A stretch of DNA of 64,000 nt from the NCBI RefSeq assembly GCF_014524565.1, contig NZ_CP060139.1, positions 3,045,501 to 3,109,500 of the forward strand, given 5' to 3'. Shown piece by piece: positions 35,714 to 44,365 of the stretch; positions within the stretch are counted from its first letter, which is position 1; each line of letters starts with the position of its first letter. This DNA comes from Croceimicrobium hydrocarbonivorans (lineage in GTDB: Bacteria; Bacteroidota; Bacteroidia; Flavobacteriales; Schleiferiaceae). Under the pieces are notes generated by a model. That model was given only the letters and a program-made list of their open reading frames with translations. It was not told the origin of the DNA and did no database searches. Position numbers and translations under genes: made by a program.

Positions 35714-37243
35714 TTATTTCTTGATGAACTTTCCGGATAGGATGGCTCCATTGGCAAGCCTTGCTTTGATATAATACAATCCAGGTGCAAAATCCTTAAC
35801 ATTCAAATAGAATTGTTGCCCTTTAGGTATTGTGATCTTTTGCTCTCGGCCCAAAGCATCAACAATGTTCAAATCAGCAATTTCGGAAGAAGCTTTTATT
35901 TGAATCTCATGATCCGCTAAATTTGGAAAGACTTCAAGGCGGGCGTTTCCTACCCGAAGATATTCCTCATCAATGGCGAGGTAGTTAGTACCATTAGTAT
36001 CGACGAAAAGAATCCTATATCCATCTCTTATAGCACCTATATTTAAATTTAAAATCGCTCGGCCATCGCTTAATACAAATCCATCAACAATTCTTATATC
36101 TGCATCACCTGAAAAGTCATTAGTAATTAAAGTCTTTTCGTAAAGAAGCTTGTTCCCTTTGTACATTCTAAGCAAGACAGTTTCGGTAGTTACTTGACCA
36201 AAATTAACCGTGTCGCGGTATTGATCTATCTCTTCCGCATAAAGGATGTAGTCACCTTTTTTTCTAGTCAAATAGAAACGGTTCTTTATGGGGAACTTCA
36301 TAGTATCTGGATGATATCTTAATGAATCCAGTAATAGCACTGTGTCAATCAGCGAGTTATAAATTCTCTCAGAAGTGATCGTTTTGCGATAAAAGTTTCC
36401 ATTTGGGTAGAATTCGATGCTGTCTTTCAAAATGCCAAAGCCATTAGGATCAAAGTAAAAAACCTCAGAGGGCCAGATAATAGGCGGAGCTAAAAGACTT
36501 AAGTCCTTCAAGTCAATTAAACTATAAAAGGACATGAAAGCTAATGGATTACCAACAGAGTCTCGCTTGACAAAATGTGCAAAGCCATAAGCGGAATCTG
36601 ATTTAGACTGTAAGGGAGCAAATAGTGAATACTCAAACAATCTATAGTCAGATGGGGCGGAATAATTCTGTGCAATGCTATCATAAGGAATTGTTAAGAT
36701 AGTATCACCTGTAGACTGATCAACTGCAGTAAACTCTTCACGAAGGATATTATCTATCCAAAACGTGGAGTTGGAGGCTACCGTAATTTGGGTTCCATTT
36801 CCATATGGAACGTATATAGAACCTTCGCCTTGCCATAGAATCGTGTCACTTCCGTATGCATGAAAAGAAAAGCATTGTGATAAAGTCGTTTGATCTTTGT
36901 AGCCATCATAGGTAGTAGTATCAGAAAACAACAAATACCCTTTTGAATTGGTCCAAGAAGTTCCTCTACCGACTGGGCAGTCCAAATTCACATTATTCAA
37001 ATCAAATAATTGAACCTGGCCTCCATAAGCATCGGTTTTAAGTAAGCGCGGATAGTCGGTCCAGGAAAATACTCTGTACCTGCCAACAGAGGCCATCATG
37101 AGGGAATCTCCCACAACATAGAGTTTAAAATGAGTGGATCGACTGGAATAATTTGAAAGCAATGCCTCCGATCTAAATGTGGCCTGACTTTTACCGCTCG
37201 AAAAGAAAACGAAAAAGATAACTATAGTGACGAAGAATCTCAT
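35714..37243 (-). CDS. T9SS-secreted protein of unknown function
   Basis: A 509-residue protein with a signal peptide (FFVTIVIFFVFFSSGKSQ). The beta-rich body has propeller-like strands (KLYVVGDSLMMASVGRYRVF; KGYLLFSDTTTYDGYKD). The C-terminal type A sorting domain has LEVFPNLADHEIQIKASS, DALGREQKITIPKG, DFAPGLYYIKARLANG and the end KFIKK. The usual PNP is replaced by PNL. Its start ATG overlaps the stop codon of the upstream T9SS pseudogene (TAATG), so it was probably once translationally coupled to it. The function is unknown. Confidence 0.75.
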   Translation of the reverse strand: MRFFVTIVIFFVFFSSGKSQATFRSEALLSNYSSRSTHFKLYVVGDSLMMASVGRYRVFSWTDYPRLLKTDAYGGQVQLFDLNNVNLDCPVGRGTSWTNSKGYLLFSDTTTYDGYKDQTTLSQCFSFHAYGSDTILWQGEGSIYVPYGNGTQITVASNSTFWIDNILREEFTAVDQSTGDTILTIPYDSIAQNYSAPSDYRLFEYSLFAPLQSKSDSAYGFAHFVKRDSVGNPLAFMSFYSLIDLKDLSLLAPPIIWPSEVFYFDPNGFGILKDSIEFYPNGNFYRKTITSERIYNSLIDTVLLLDSLRYHPDTMKFPIKNRFYLTRKKGDYILYAEEIDQYRDTVNFGQVTTETVLLRMYKGNKLLYEKTLITNDFSGDADIRIVDGFVLSDGRAILNLNIGAIRDGYRILFVDTNGTNYLAIDEEYLRVGNARLEVFPNLADHEIQIKASSEIADLNIVDALGREQKITIPKGQQFYLNVKDFAPGLYYIKARLANGAILSGKFIKK

Positions 37244-37522
37244 TAATACACTAAAAGCTTTTGGTTTGAGATAATACCTTCTGATGATACTGAAATAATG
37301 TAAAAACCAGATTTAAATCCTTCAAAATTAACCTCTGACTCATTTTCCAAAAGCTTTTTCTCAAACTTAAGAGTGCACTGTGAGTCATAAATTCATAGCC
37401 TTTTGATCGGTTTCAGCTCCATAAAGCTGCTCAAAAAAACCACCAATTTTTGGGTTTAAATAGTCTTGGGCATTAATAGAAAGCCCAATTGTGCAAAGCA
37501 TAAAAAAGTAAAAGTATTTCAC
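37243..37522 (-). pseudogene. Decayed T9SS cargo gene: signal peptide and sorting tail only
   Basis: From GTG 37520-37522 the minus strand encodes VKYFYFFMLCTIGLSINAQD and about 25 further residues, then meets a stop. About 150 bp further, in a shifted frame, it encodes a type A sorting-domain end: YDSQCTLKFEKKLLENES, then FEGFKSGFYIISVSSEG, then NQKLLVY and a stop at 37243-37245. The body is missing, which points to an internal deletion with a frame change. Confidence 0.75.
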
Positions 37523-37645
37523 GATTAATCAGTTTATATTATTAGCTACTGCAAGGTAGAAAAAAATAGTACCTTCACATTGAAAACCAGGTTATTAAAA
37601 ACAATTAGATGTTCTACAGTGAGAAATTGATAAAAATTAGTGTCA

Positions 37646-39187
37646 ATGAAGCTTAGAGTCTTTCACATAGTTAAAGCAATTATTTTGTTGCTGGTTTTTT
37701 CAACGAGTTTAAGCTATGGGCAGTGGAATACTAATGTGGCTATTCTTCACTTGCATGATTCAACTTATTCGGTGAAAAGCGAGCCCTTTCAAATTAATAC
37801 TTATGGTGATTCTGGGGTCTGTATTTTTGGTGGTGCTATTTACGATGGACTTATATATGCAGGTTCCCGAGCTATCGAAGCAGAAATTAATCCTGTTGAT
37901 GGGTCCTATTTAAGGTCATCTTCGCCCCGAAAACTGTCTCAGTCTAATGACTCTTACAGTAGTGTGTCATTCTCTTTTCCGAATCAAAACCGAGTTCTTG
38001 TACGAAATCGTTATTCAACTAGTGCTGTACAAATAGATTCGGTGAGCCTTAGAGTTACCTCCAGTGATTCGGTTTTAGCCATCTATGGAGGCGACTGGTC
38101 TGTAATAGAGTACGAGGGTGCTCAAGCAAGTTCTGAGGTTTGGCTGCGTAAAAATGGTGATGGTCTGATTTGTAAAAAAATAGATCTAGTTGATGCTTCT
38201 GAATTGCAGTATCTTGACTTGGAGAAGCATTTACACGACTCCTTGTTTGATGCTAAGAATCCTTCTTATTCTCTAAAGAAAGTATTAATTGATGGTTCGA
38301 ATATAGTGCTTGAATTTATTCGGTTTGATAATTCCATCCTTGATCCTATCACAGGATTGCCATACCTTGAACAGGCTACCTTATCCATTGATACTGTTTC
38401 CTTGGCCATTACAAATTCTAAGTATGCTAAAGTGCCTTACAAATCTGGTAATGTTGTAACAAGTAAAGAAGGTGATCGAGTATTATATGTCGATGAAACT
38501 AGTGTGCGAGATATGACCGATACAAGCATGAGGAAGAATGTGTTTTTGTATAATTACGCAGATAGCTCATCGGTAAGTATTTCATTCAAGTCAAAGTTTT
38601 ACATCAACATTTTGGGATATGAAATTATTTTTGGTTCAGGTATATATACACAGAACGGATATTACCTGATGTTTTCCCCGACTATTAATTTTCCCCCAAA
38701 TGGCATAAATGTATATGGGGTCCGATTTGCGCTTTTTGATTCTACGGGGCAAGTCTTGTATGATGTGCAAACCAACAATGAATGGGTGCCATTATACTTT
38801 AATCAAGTGAAAATCCCGAAACGAGGTGAGGTCTATTTTAACATACAAGAACATCGGCCGGCAGATAATATCATTCTTGGTAAGATTGATTTAGCTGGTA
38901 ATAACCCCTTATTTGTGAAGAGCCCATTGTCTAGGAATGAATTATCGATTGACAATTCTCAAATTTCACTTTTTCCAAATCCTGCAAGCAGTTATGTTGA
39001 AGTAGCAAGCGACACGGCAATGGAGGAACTTAGAATAGTAAACTGCCTAGGTCAATTGGTTTATTATTCCGAGGTTAAAGGAAAAAATCACCTAATAGCT
39101 ACAAGGGAGTTTGCAAAAGGAGTTTATACAGTTACAGTAAGAACAGACCGCGGTTCGGTGAGCACTAGTAAATTGCTTATAAATTAA
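37646..39187 (+). CDS. T9SS-secreted propeller-like protein, paralog 2
   Basis: A 513-residue protein whose start is taken at ATG 37646 (an in-frame GTG lies 6 bp earlier). The signal peptide is AIILLLVFSTSLSYGQ. The body matches the protein at 29346 across its length (EPFQINTYGDSGVCIFGGAI, KFYINILGYE, YTQNGYYLMF, RGEVYFNIQEHRPADNI). A type A sorting domain follows (SLFPNPASSYVEVASDTAME, then FAKGVYTVTVRTDRG, then KLLIN). The two copies have clearly diverged, so the duplication is not recent. No gene is coupled to it. Its 3-prime end lies 192 bp before the tRNA-Arg. Confidence 0.8.
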   Translation: MKLRVFHIVKAIILLLVFSTSLSYGQWNTNVAILHLHDSTYSVKSEPFQINTYGDSGVCIFGGAIYDGLIYAGSRAIEAEINPVDGSYLRSSSPRKLSQSNDSYSSVSFSFPNQNRVLVRNRYSTSAVQIDSVSLRVTSSDSVLAIYGGDWSVIEYEGAQASSEVWLRKNGDGLICKKIDLVDASELQYLDLEKHLHDSLFDAKNPSYSLKKVLIDGSNIVLEFIRFDNSILDPITGLPYLEQATLSIDTVSLAITNSKYAKVPYKSGNVVTSKEGDRVLYVDETSVRDMTDTSMRKNVFLYNYADSSSVSISFKSKFYINILGYEIIFGSGIYTQNGYYLMFSPTINFPPNGINVYGVRFALFDSTGQVLYDVQTNNEWVPLYFNQVKIPKRGEVYFNIQEHRPADNIILGKIDLAGNNPLFVKSPLSRNELSIDNSQISLFPNPASSYVEVASDTAMEELRIVNCLGQLVYYSEVKGKNHLIATREFAKGVYTVTVRTDRGSVSTSKLLIN

Positions 39188-39331
39188 AACAGAAGCAAAA
39201 ATTAGGTGCAGGGCATTTGTTGTTGCAGATATGTGTCCTTCAATTATTCTGATGCCTTCTTACCTAACTCTAGGTAGCAATGCCGCTTAATCCCTGGTAA
39301 TAGCCTTTAATTGAGAAACTTGATAAAAAGC

Positions 39332-39366
39332 AAAAGCCCCACACAAATCGCTTTGCGGGGGCTTTT
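39332..39366 (-). terminator. Terminator downstream of tRNA-Arg
   Basis: A 9-bp stem AAAGCCCC-type (39332-39340 with 39358-39366) is followed on the minus strand by a T-rich tract (CTTTTTATC). It lies 14 bp after the tRNA 3-prime end in transcription order. Confidence 0.7.
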
Positions 39367-39379
39367 AAGGGTTTGGCAG

Positions 39380-39453
<74 letters not shown>

Positions 39454-39600
39454 GGCACTGTTTCCGTTTCTGTAACGGGGCTGCAAATATAAAGACAATT
39501 TCAATCCTCGCAAGTGCTTTTGAGATTTTAATTCAATTTTCGAGCGGCGGGGGATGCTTGTCCCTTGAAAGGCAGTGCGAATCAAGGCTGGATTAATTTT

Positions 39601-40794
39601 CTAGACCTGGGCTGGCGCTACAATTCTCCGTATCTGCCGAATTAAGATTACATAGAATAATGGGATCAAGATGATGCCAATAAGCAGACTGCTGAGCAGG
39701 ATGGAATTACCATCTAATTCTAGGGGTAAGATCAGATTTAGGAATTCTTGATAATAAGAGCGGAGGGCCAGGCTAAGCAAAGCGGCAATAAGCAATCCCA
39801 GCAGGCTAATGCCAATGCTTAGGTATTGGTAGAATTGGGCAATCCTCTTTACTGAATAACCCAATAAATGCAGGCTTCGTAATAAATCGCGGTTTTTCTG
39901 CAGGATAAGATGAGTGCTCAGCAAAACAAAGAAGAGCGCTAAAATCATGATCAGAATTCCCATAGCCGCTAAAAAGTACAAACCGCCTTCCATTAGAAAG
40001 GATAGCTTGTTGTATTCCATCTTTTCTTGATTGAGCTGATAATTATGCTCTTCGGCGAAACGCAAGAGTTCTTCCGCTTTGGGCGAATTTAAATCGAGGA
40101 TCAAGCGACTGCTTCTCCGCGCTTCTCCGCTGCCATATTTTCGATTGGCGGCACTTAGAAATTCATCCGGTACCAAAATCGAATTGATCTTAGTGCTGAA
40201 GCCTACAATCCTACTGCGGAACTGCGCTTTTTGGCCACGGCCATCCAGCTTTAGCTGAAAAGCAATTTGATTGATGGTGCTTTTTGAAACTACCGGTAAT
40301 CCCTGACTTTCAGCAAAGCCCAAATTGTAAAGGGTGAGATAGGATTCCGGTATAATGATGGGGACAAAATTTTGCCCTTCTTCCCAGTGCCAGTCTTTGG
40401 GCTTTAGGTCGAGATAAGCATCCGGGATACTCTCTAAAAACAATTCGCTGTAAAAGCCTGGCATTTGATTAGTGCCCTCTAAAAAGGCGCCCACCTTAAA
40501 TTGGGCCGCTTGAAACTGCGCCACCTCCTTAACATAGGGAAGGGCTTGGAGGGATTCCAACTCTTCCTCACTAAAGTAAATCCCGCTTTTATCCAGACTT
40601 TTAAAGAGGCTTACATTTTTACTGAGGATTAAATGCCTCTGATTAATCACCCCTTCCATTTCCTCAAATAGAGGCCCGAGGTCGGTTCTTAATTGGTAAA
40701 TACTAATGAATAGTGTACAACCGATAACAAAGCTCAGCAGATAGCCCAGTAATTGAAATTTATGCAGGGTTTTACGCAGGAGCTTGATCATCAT
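39601..40794 (-). CDS. FtsX-like ABC-type permease
   Basis: A 397-residue membrane protein. One N-terminal transmembrane helix (LLGYLLSFVIGCTLFISIYQ) is followed by a large periplasmic domain of about 215 residues, then three C-terminal helices (GGLYFLAAMGILIMILALFF; IGISLLGLLIAALLSLAL; LLSSLLIGIILIPLFYVILI). That is the MacB/LolE/FtsX layout. It starts at ATG 40794, which overlaps the stop of the ATPase gene (TGATG). Together they should form an exporter or mechanotransmission ABC complex; the substrate is unknown. The DUF4836 lipoprotein precedes both on the same strand. Confidence 0.8.
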   Translation of the reverse strand: MMIKLLRKTLHKFQLLGYLLSFVIGCTLFISIYQLRTDLGPLFEEMEGVINQRHLILSKNVSLFKSLDKSGIYFSEEELESLQALPYVKEVAQFQAAQFKVGAFLEGTNQMPGFYSELFLESIPDAYLDLKPKDWHWEEGQNFVPIIIPESYLTLYNLGFAESQGLPVVSKSTINQIAFQLKLDGRGQKAQFRSRIVGFSTKINSILVPDEFLSAANRKYGSGEARRSSRLILDLNSPKAEELLRFAEEHNYQLNQEKMEYNKLSFLMEGGLYFLAAMGILIMILALFFVLLSTHLILQKNRDLLRSLHLLGYSVKRIAQFYQYLSIGISLLGLLIAALLSLALRSYYQEFLNLILPLELDGNSILLSSLLIGIILIPLFYVILIRQIRRIVAPAQV

Positions 40795-41423
40795 CACAGA
40801 TTTAAATGTTGATCGATGCTTAAACTGGAATGGGGTTCCAGAGAGCTGATGATTAAGCCGGCATTACGCTCGCTTAGTTCCGCTTCAATAAGGCGGGAAA
40901 GCTGTTCGATATTAGCCTGGTCTAAATGACTAAAAGGCTCATCTAAGAATAGGAAATCAAAGGGTTGGCAAAGGGCTCGTATTAAGGCCAGTCTTTGTTT
41001 TTGGCCCAGGGATAGCTTCTTGCAAATTTGATGCTTATGGGCACTTAAACCCAGACTTTCCAGGTAGAAATCCAGTTTGCTTTCCGAACAGTACTGCGTG
41101 AGTTGGTTTTTCACTTGAAGGTTCTCCCAGGCGCTAAGCTCATCGAAGAGTTTTAAATCCTGGAAAAGGTAGCTTAGGTGCTGCTGGCGGATTTGGTCCC
41201 AATTTTTAGATTCTAGCCCTTCCCAAATAATTTCGCCACTGTACTGATTACTGCTGCCATAGATAAAGTGGAAGAGGGAGCTCTTGCCTTTGCCTGATCC
41301 GGCAGAAATTAAATAGCGTTTACCTTTCTCAAATTGTACTAAAGGTTCCAAATACACAGCAGAGGCCAAAACATCGGCCTCTGCTACATAATTGGGTTTA
41401 GTATTTTTAAGAATGATCTTCAA
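40794..41423 (-). CDS. ABC transporter ATP-binding protein
   Basis: A 209-residue ATPase. Walker A is SAGSGKGKSSLFHFIYG, the Q-loop is YLFQDLKLFDEL, the signature is KLSLGQKQRLALIRALCQ (LSLGQ in place of LSGGQ), and Walker B is FDFLFLDEPFSHLDQ. The H-loop position is weak (LIISSLEPHSS). The order fits the LolD/MacB/FtsE type. The frame begins with TTG at 41421-41423; no ATG precedes the Walker A region, so a TTG start is accepted. The gene follows the DUF4836 gene by 9 bp and overlaps the permease. Confidence 0.85.
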   Translation of the reverse strand: MKIILKNTKPNYVAEADVLASAVYLEPLVQFEKGKRYLISAGSGKGKSSLFHFIYGSSNQYSGEIIWEGLESKNWDQIRQQHLSYLFQDLKLFDELSAWENLQVKNQLTQYCSESKLDFYLESLGLSAHKHQICKKLSLGQKQRLALIRALCQPFDFLFLDEPFSHLDQANIEQLSRLIEAELSERNAGLIISSLEPHSSLSIDQHLNL

Positions 41424-41432
41424 AGGGCTGTT

Positions 41433-43145
41433 TTAGAAGATAAAGTCTTCAGACATCTTTAAGATTTCATGCAAGCTATTGTGTTCCGTTTTCTCCGTTT
41501 TCAACTGCAATTTCCCTTTATTGCTTCCTTCGCTGCTTACTTCTAAGCTGCGTAAACTTGAAACCCAATTCATAACTGTTTCAGGAGCACGCATTAAGCC
41601 ATCCCCAATCAGGCTTTGTACAATTTCAGGATAATCTGCCTTGTTTAGGTTCAGGTACAAGGTGACATGAGAATTCTTCATATTGGCAGCCATGGGGTTA
41701 TTCGAAAGGCTATTTTCTCCAAGTCCGTCCTTTTGGAAGGCTTTCACCAATTCGGGATCATTGCAGAATAGGGCCATATCATCTTTAAACTCGAAGTAGA
41801 ATACGGTTTTCCCCAGGTCCATTACATAAGACCCTTTCTCTGTTTTAACGATATTATTCTTCAACTTTTCGTTCTCCAAAAGCTTTTCGAAAGTGCTTTG
41901 GTCCTTAAGGTCAAATACAGAGGCTAGACGGGGAATGGCATTATTTTTAACCTCTTCTGTAGGAACGAAGTCAAAACCACCTTCGTAAACAGAATCGCCA
42001 ATACTATTGTCGTAATAGGCGAATTTCTTGGGATTGTATTCTTGCTTATAGGTGGAAATAGTGTCGGTGTGTGCTTCGAAACTATAAATGCTAAATGCTC
42101 CGGAACCGGCAAAACTGCTCAGGATATTATCCATGCTCATGCCAGTGGCTTGTTGAATTTGATTAAGCATCATATCCGTTTCGGGACTTTCGCCTCCAGC
42201 GCTCATGAATTTATACATGCCCTCGGGGTTAATGGCAAAGCTGGCATTCATATAACTTTCTTTGGGAAGGTAGTTGAGGAGCTTTTCATTGAAGCTCTGA
42301 TCGTATAGACCGTATTCCTTCTGTAATTTGGCTAATTCATCACTGTAATCATAAATAGATTCTAATTTGATCCCTTCATTCGTGAAGTCAATATGCAGCG
42401 ATAAATAGTTATCATCCAAGCTGTATGGCATGTTTGAAAGATCCTGATAGGCTGGAACAATATCCTTTAAATAAGCGAAAGAAAGCCAGAGGTTTAGGTC
42501 TGTACTACGCTCGTAAAAACGATTAAAGGAAGCCACATCCTTGATGGTGGCTTTACCATTTAAGGCAAATAGAGATTCGGTCTGGGCCATAAGGGCTTTG
42601 CTATCTTCGTTATTTTGGCCAGCCATGAAGAGCATTTTGGAATTATCCCAGGCGAGAATAGCATCATCAAAAACTACAGTTTTAAAAGTGCTGGCTTCTT
42701 CAATTTGAAATTGAGATGGGAGGTTCAGCTCTTTTTGGGATTCAGCCAACATTTGCGAAACAAAGGCTTCGAATTTTTTTCCATCCGACAAATCGGTACT
42801 TAGGGCTATATAGCGACCTTCGCCAGCATCGCGAGTGGAAAATAGAAAGAAATCTGAAAGTACATTAATGCCCGTTTCGCTGGGATTAGAGCGGTACTTT
42901 TTATAAAGTTCACCCAGTTCTTTGGATTCGTTACTCACTTCATCTTCCAATAATTGAAGACTCTTAAAATCGCCCGCATTCAATTCGGCCTTCAAGGCTA
43001 AACTTTTAACATCCAAAACGGATACGAGGGGGCTTTCTTTAGGAATGAGGTCTAATGCAGCCGGATTTTGACTACAAGAGCTAAGGAATAGTCCAAGCGA
43101 CAGGACTAAGATTAAATTGCGAAACATGGTTCTTTGATTTTTCAT
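41433..43145 (-). CDS. DUF4836-family lipoprotein
   Basis: A 570-residue lipoprotein. The signal sequence RNLILVLSLGLFLSSCSQ has a lipobox (LSSC). The following LIPKESPLVSVLDVKSLALK is the hallmark start of the Bacteroidota DUF4836 proteins, which have two long alpha/beta repeats. The molecular role is not established in the family. Two starts (ATG 43145 and the ATG seven codons on) are possible. The ABC ATPase and permease follow within 9 bp, so the three genes probably form one unit, and the lipoprotein may work with the exporter (inference). Confidence 0.8.
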   Translation of the reverse strand: MKNQRTMFRNLILVLSLGLFLSSCSQNPAALDLIPKESPLVSVLDVKSLALKAELNAGDFKSLQLLEDEVSNESKELGELYKKYRSNPSETGINVLSDFFLFSTRDAGEGRYIALSTDLSDGKKFEAFVSQMLAESQKELNLPSQFQIEEASTFKTVVFDDAILAWDNSKMLFMAGQNNEDSKALMAQTESLFALNGKATIKDVASFNRFYERSTDLNLWLSFAYLKDIVPAYQDLSNMPYSLDDNYLSLHIDFTNEGIKLESIYDYSDELAKLQKEYGLYDQSFNEKLLNYLPKESYMNASFAINPEGMYKFMSAGGESPETDMMLNQIQQATGMSMDNILSSFAGSGAFSIYSFEAHTDTISTYKQEYNPKKFAYYDNSIGDSVYEGGFDFVPTEEVKNNAIPRLASVFDLKDQSTFEKLLENEKLKNNIVKTEKGSYVMDLGKTVFYFEFKDDMALFCNDPELVKAFQKDGLGENSLSNNPMAANMKNSHVTLYLNLNKADYPEIVQSLIGDGLMRAPETVMNWVSSLRSLEVSSEGSNKGKLQLKTEKTEHNSLHEILKMSEDFIF

Positions 43146-43366
43146 TGATGATTATTTGGATTGGCGTGATTTATATAGCAATGCTCCTTCCATGGACCCA
43201 TGGTCTTGGAAGATGAATGCTTGGGATTCTGATTGATTTTGAGGAAAGCGAAACAGGAAAGGCTTAGATATTAATGGTTTAAGGGGCCCTAAAATTAGAA
43301 AATTTTATAGAAGGGCAGCTGAATCTCTAAGCTTAATTGAAGGGGCTAAAAAGGGGAGGGGAGTCT

Positions 43367-43648
43367 CTAGTTGATTTCCGCGCTCAATCCTCTTTCTAGA
43401 AGACTGCTGCAACGAGGTTCCAGCTCGGCATAGGAGCCGGACTTAACCGAGCATTTTCCTTTGTAATGGGTGATCACCGCACATTGTTCGGCTTGCTCCG
43501 GACTGTGTTCACAGATTTCCATTAAACAGTGGATTACCCAATCGAAGGTATTTACTTCATCATTAAAAAGAACGATCTCATGCCAGGCATCTTTTTGCTC
43601 CAGCACCGCCGTTTCTTCCTGCGATTTCCATTGTTCTTCAAACTTCAT
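43367..43648 (-). CDS. clpS: ATP-dependent Clp protease adaptor ClpS
   Basis: A 93-residue adaptor. HEIVLFNDEVNTFDWVIHCL carries the LxNDxxNTF motif of ClpS, HSPEQAEQCAVITHYKGKCS contains the conserved His for N-terminal amine recognition, and the protein ends in ELEPRCSSLLERGLSAEI. It delivers N-degron substrates (Leu, Phe, Trp, Tyr N-termini) to ClpAP or ClpCP. The length is that of Bacteroidota ClpS. It overlaps the plsY stop codon by 1 bp (TAATG), suggesting one transcript with plsY. Confidence 0.9.
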   Translation of the reverse strand: MKFEEQWKSQEETAVLEQKDAWHEIVLFNDEVNTFDWVIHCLMEICEHSPEQAEQCAVITHYKGKCSVKSGSYAELEPRCSSLLERGLSAEIN

Positions 43649-44265
43649 TAGTCCTCCGCTCTTTTACGCTTCAATTTTACTTTGTTTTCTTCACCTCGCA
43701 GCAAACGCACAATGTTTTTGCGGTGGGTAATTAAAACGAGTAGGGCAATAGCAAAACTGAAAATGATTAAAACTTCCGATGGTTCTTTAAAACGGTAGAT
43801 CAGCCAAAGTGGTAAGCTCAAGGCAGCAGCCATGCTGGAAACGGAGACGATACGAGTGGCCAGTAAGAAGGCTACAAATACACCCATGGCTAGAAGGGCG
43901 GCTCCGCTATGCAGGGCAATTACAACGCCTAGTAGGGTAGCAATTCCTTTTCCACCTCTAAAGCCAACATAAATGGGAAAGAGGTGACCAAATACGGCTA
44001 AGAAGCCCAAACCTAACATGGCTATTACCGATTGCTGATCGGCAGGTAAGAGATGAATCAATTTTACCGCCGCAAAACCTTTTAAAACATCTAAAACCAA
44101 AACCAGCGTGCCCGCCTGTTTCCCTAATACTCTAAAAGCATTGGTGGCACCGGCATTTCCACTGCCATGCTCGCGCAAATCGATCCCGAACATCCAGCGA
44201 CCGATCCAAACAGACCAAGCCAGTGAACCCAGGAAATAGGCAATAAGCAATAAGGCAATTATCAT
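43648..44265 (-). CDS. plsY: Acyl-phosphate glycerol-3-phosphate acyltransferase PlsY
   Basis: A 205-residue multipass membrane protein. The family motifs are present: GSLAWSVWIGRW (motif 1), HGSGNAGATNAFRVLGK (motif 2 with the Ser/Gly/Asn set) and GHLFPIYVGFRGGKGIATL (motif 3). It adds the first acyl group to glycerol 3-phosphate from acyl phosphate, at the inner membrane. The length fits the family (about 200). The basic tail after the last helix (RKNIVRLLRGEENKVKLKRK) is in the cytoplasm. A TAnnTTTG box lies almost at the start codon. Confidence 0.95.
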   Translation of the reverse strand: MIIALLLIAYFLGSLAWSVWIGRWMFGIDLREHGSGNAGATNAFRVLGKQAGTLVLVLDVLKGFAAVKLIHLLPADQQSVIAMLGLGFLAVFGHLFPIYVGFRGGKGIATLLGVVIALHSGAALLAMGVFVAFLLATRIVSVSSMAAALSLPLWLIYRFKEPSEVLIIFSFAIALLVLITHRKNIVRLLRGEENKVKLKRKRAED

Positions 44266-44269
44266 TTTG

Positions 44270-44277
44270 CAAAGGTA
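44270..44277 (-). promoter_or_regulatory. Bacteroidota-type -7 box (TACCTTTG) of plsY
   Basis: The minus strand has TACCTTTG ending 5 bp before the plsY ATG, matching TAnnTTTG. A TTTA about 17 bp upstream could act as -33. Transcription would begin at or within a few bases of the start codon, so a leaderless or nearly leaderless mRNA is implied. Confidence 0.5.
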
Positions 44278-44365
44278 TTAATTTGCCTGAGGCTAAATTA
44301 ATCAGGGGCAAGGCTTTGAAGCCCAGTACTTAGGCTGAGCTTCAAATGCAAAGATGTTTTGGGCC

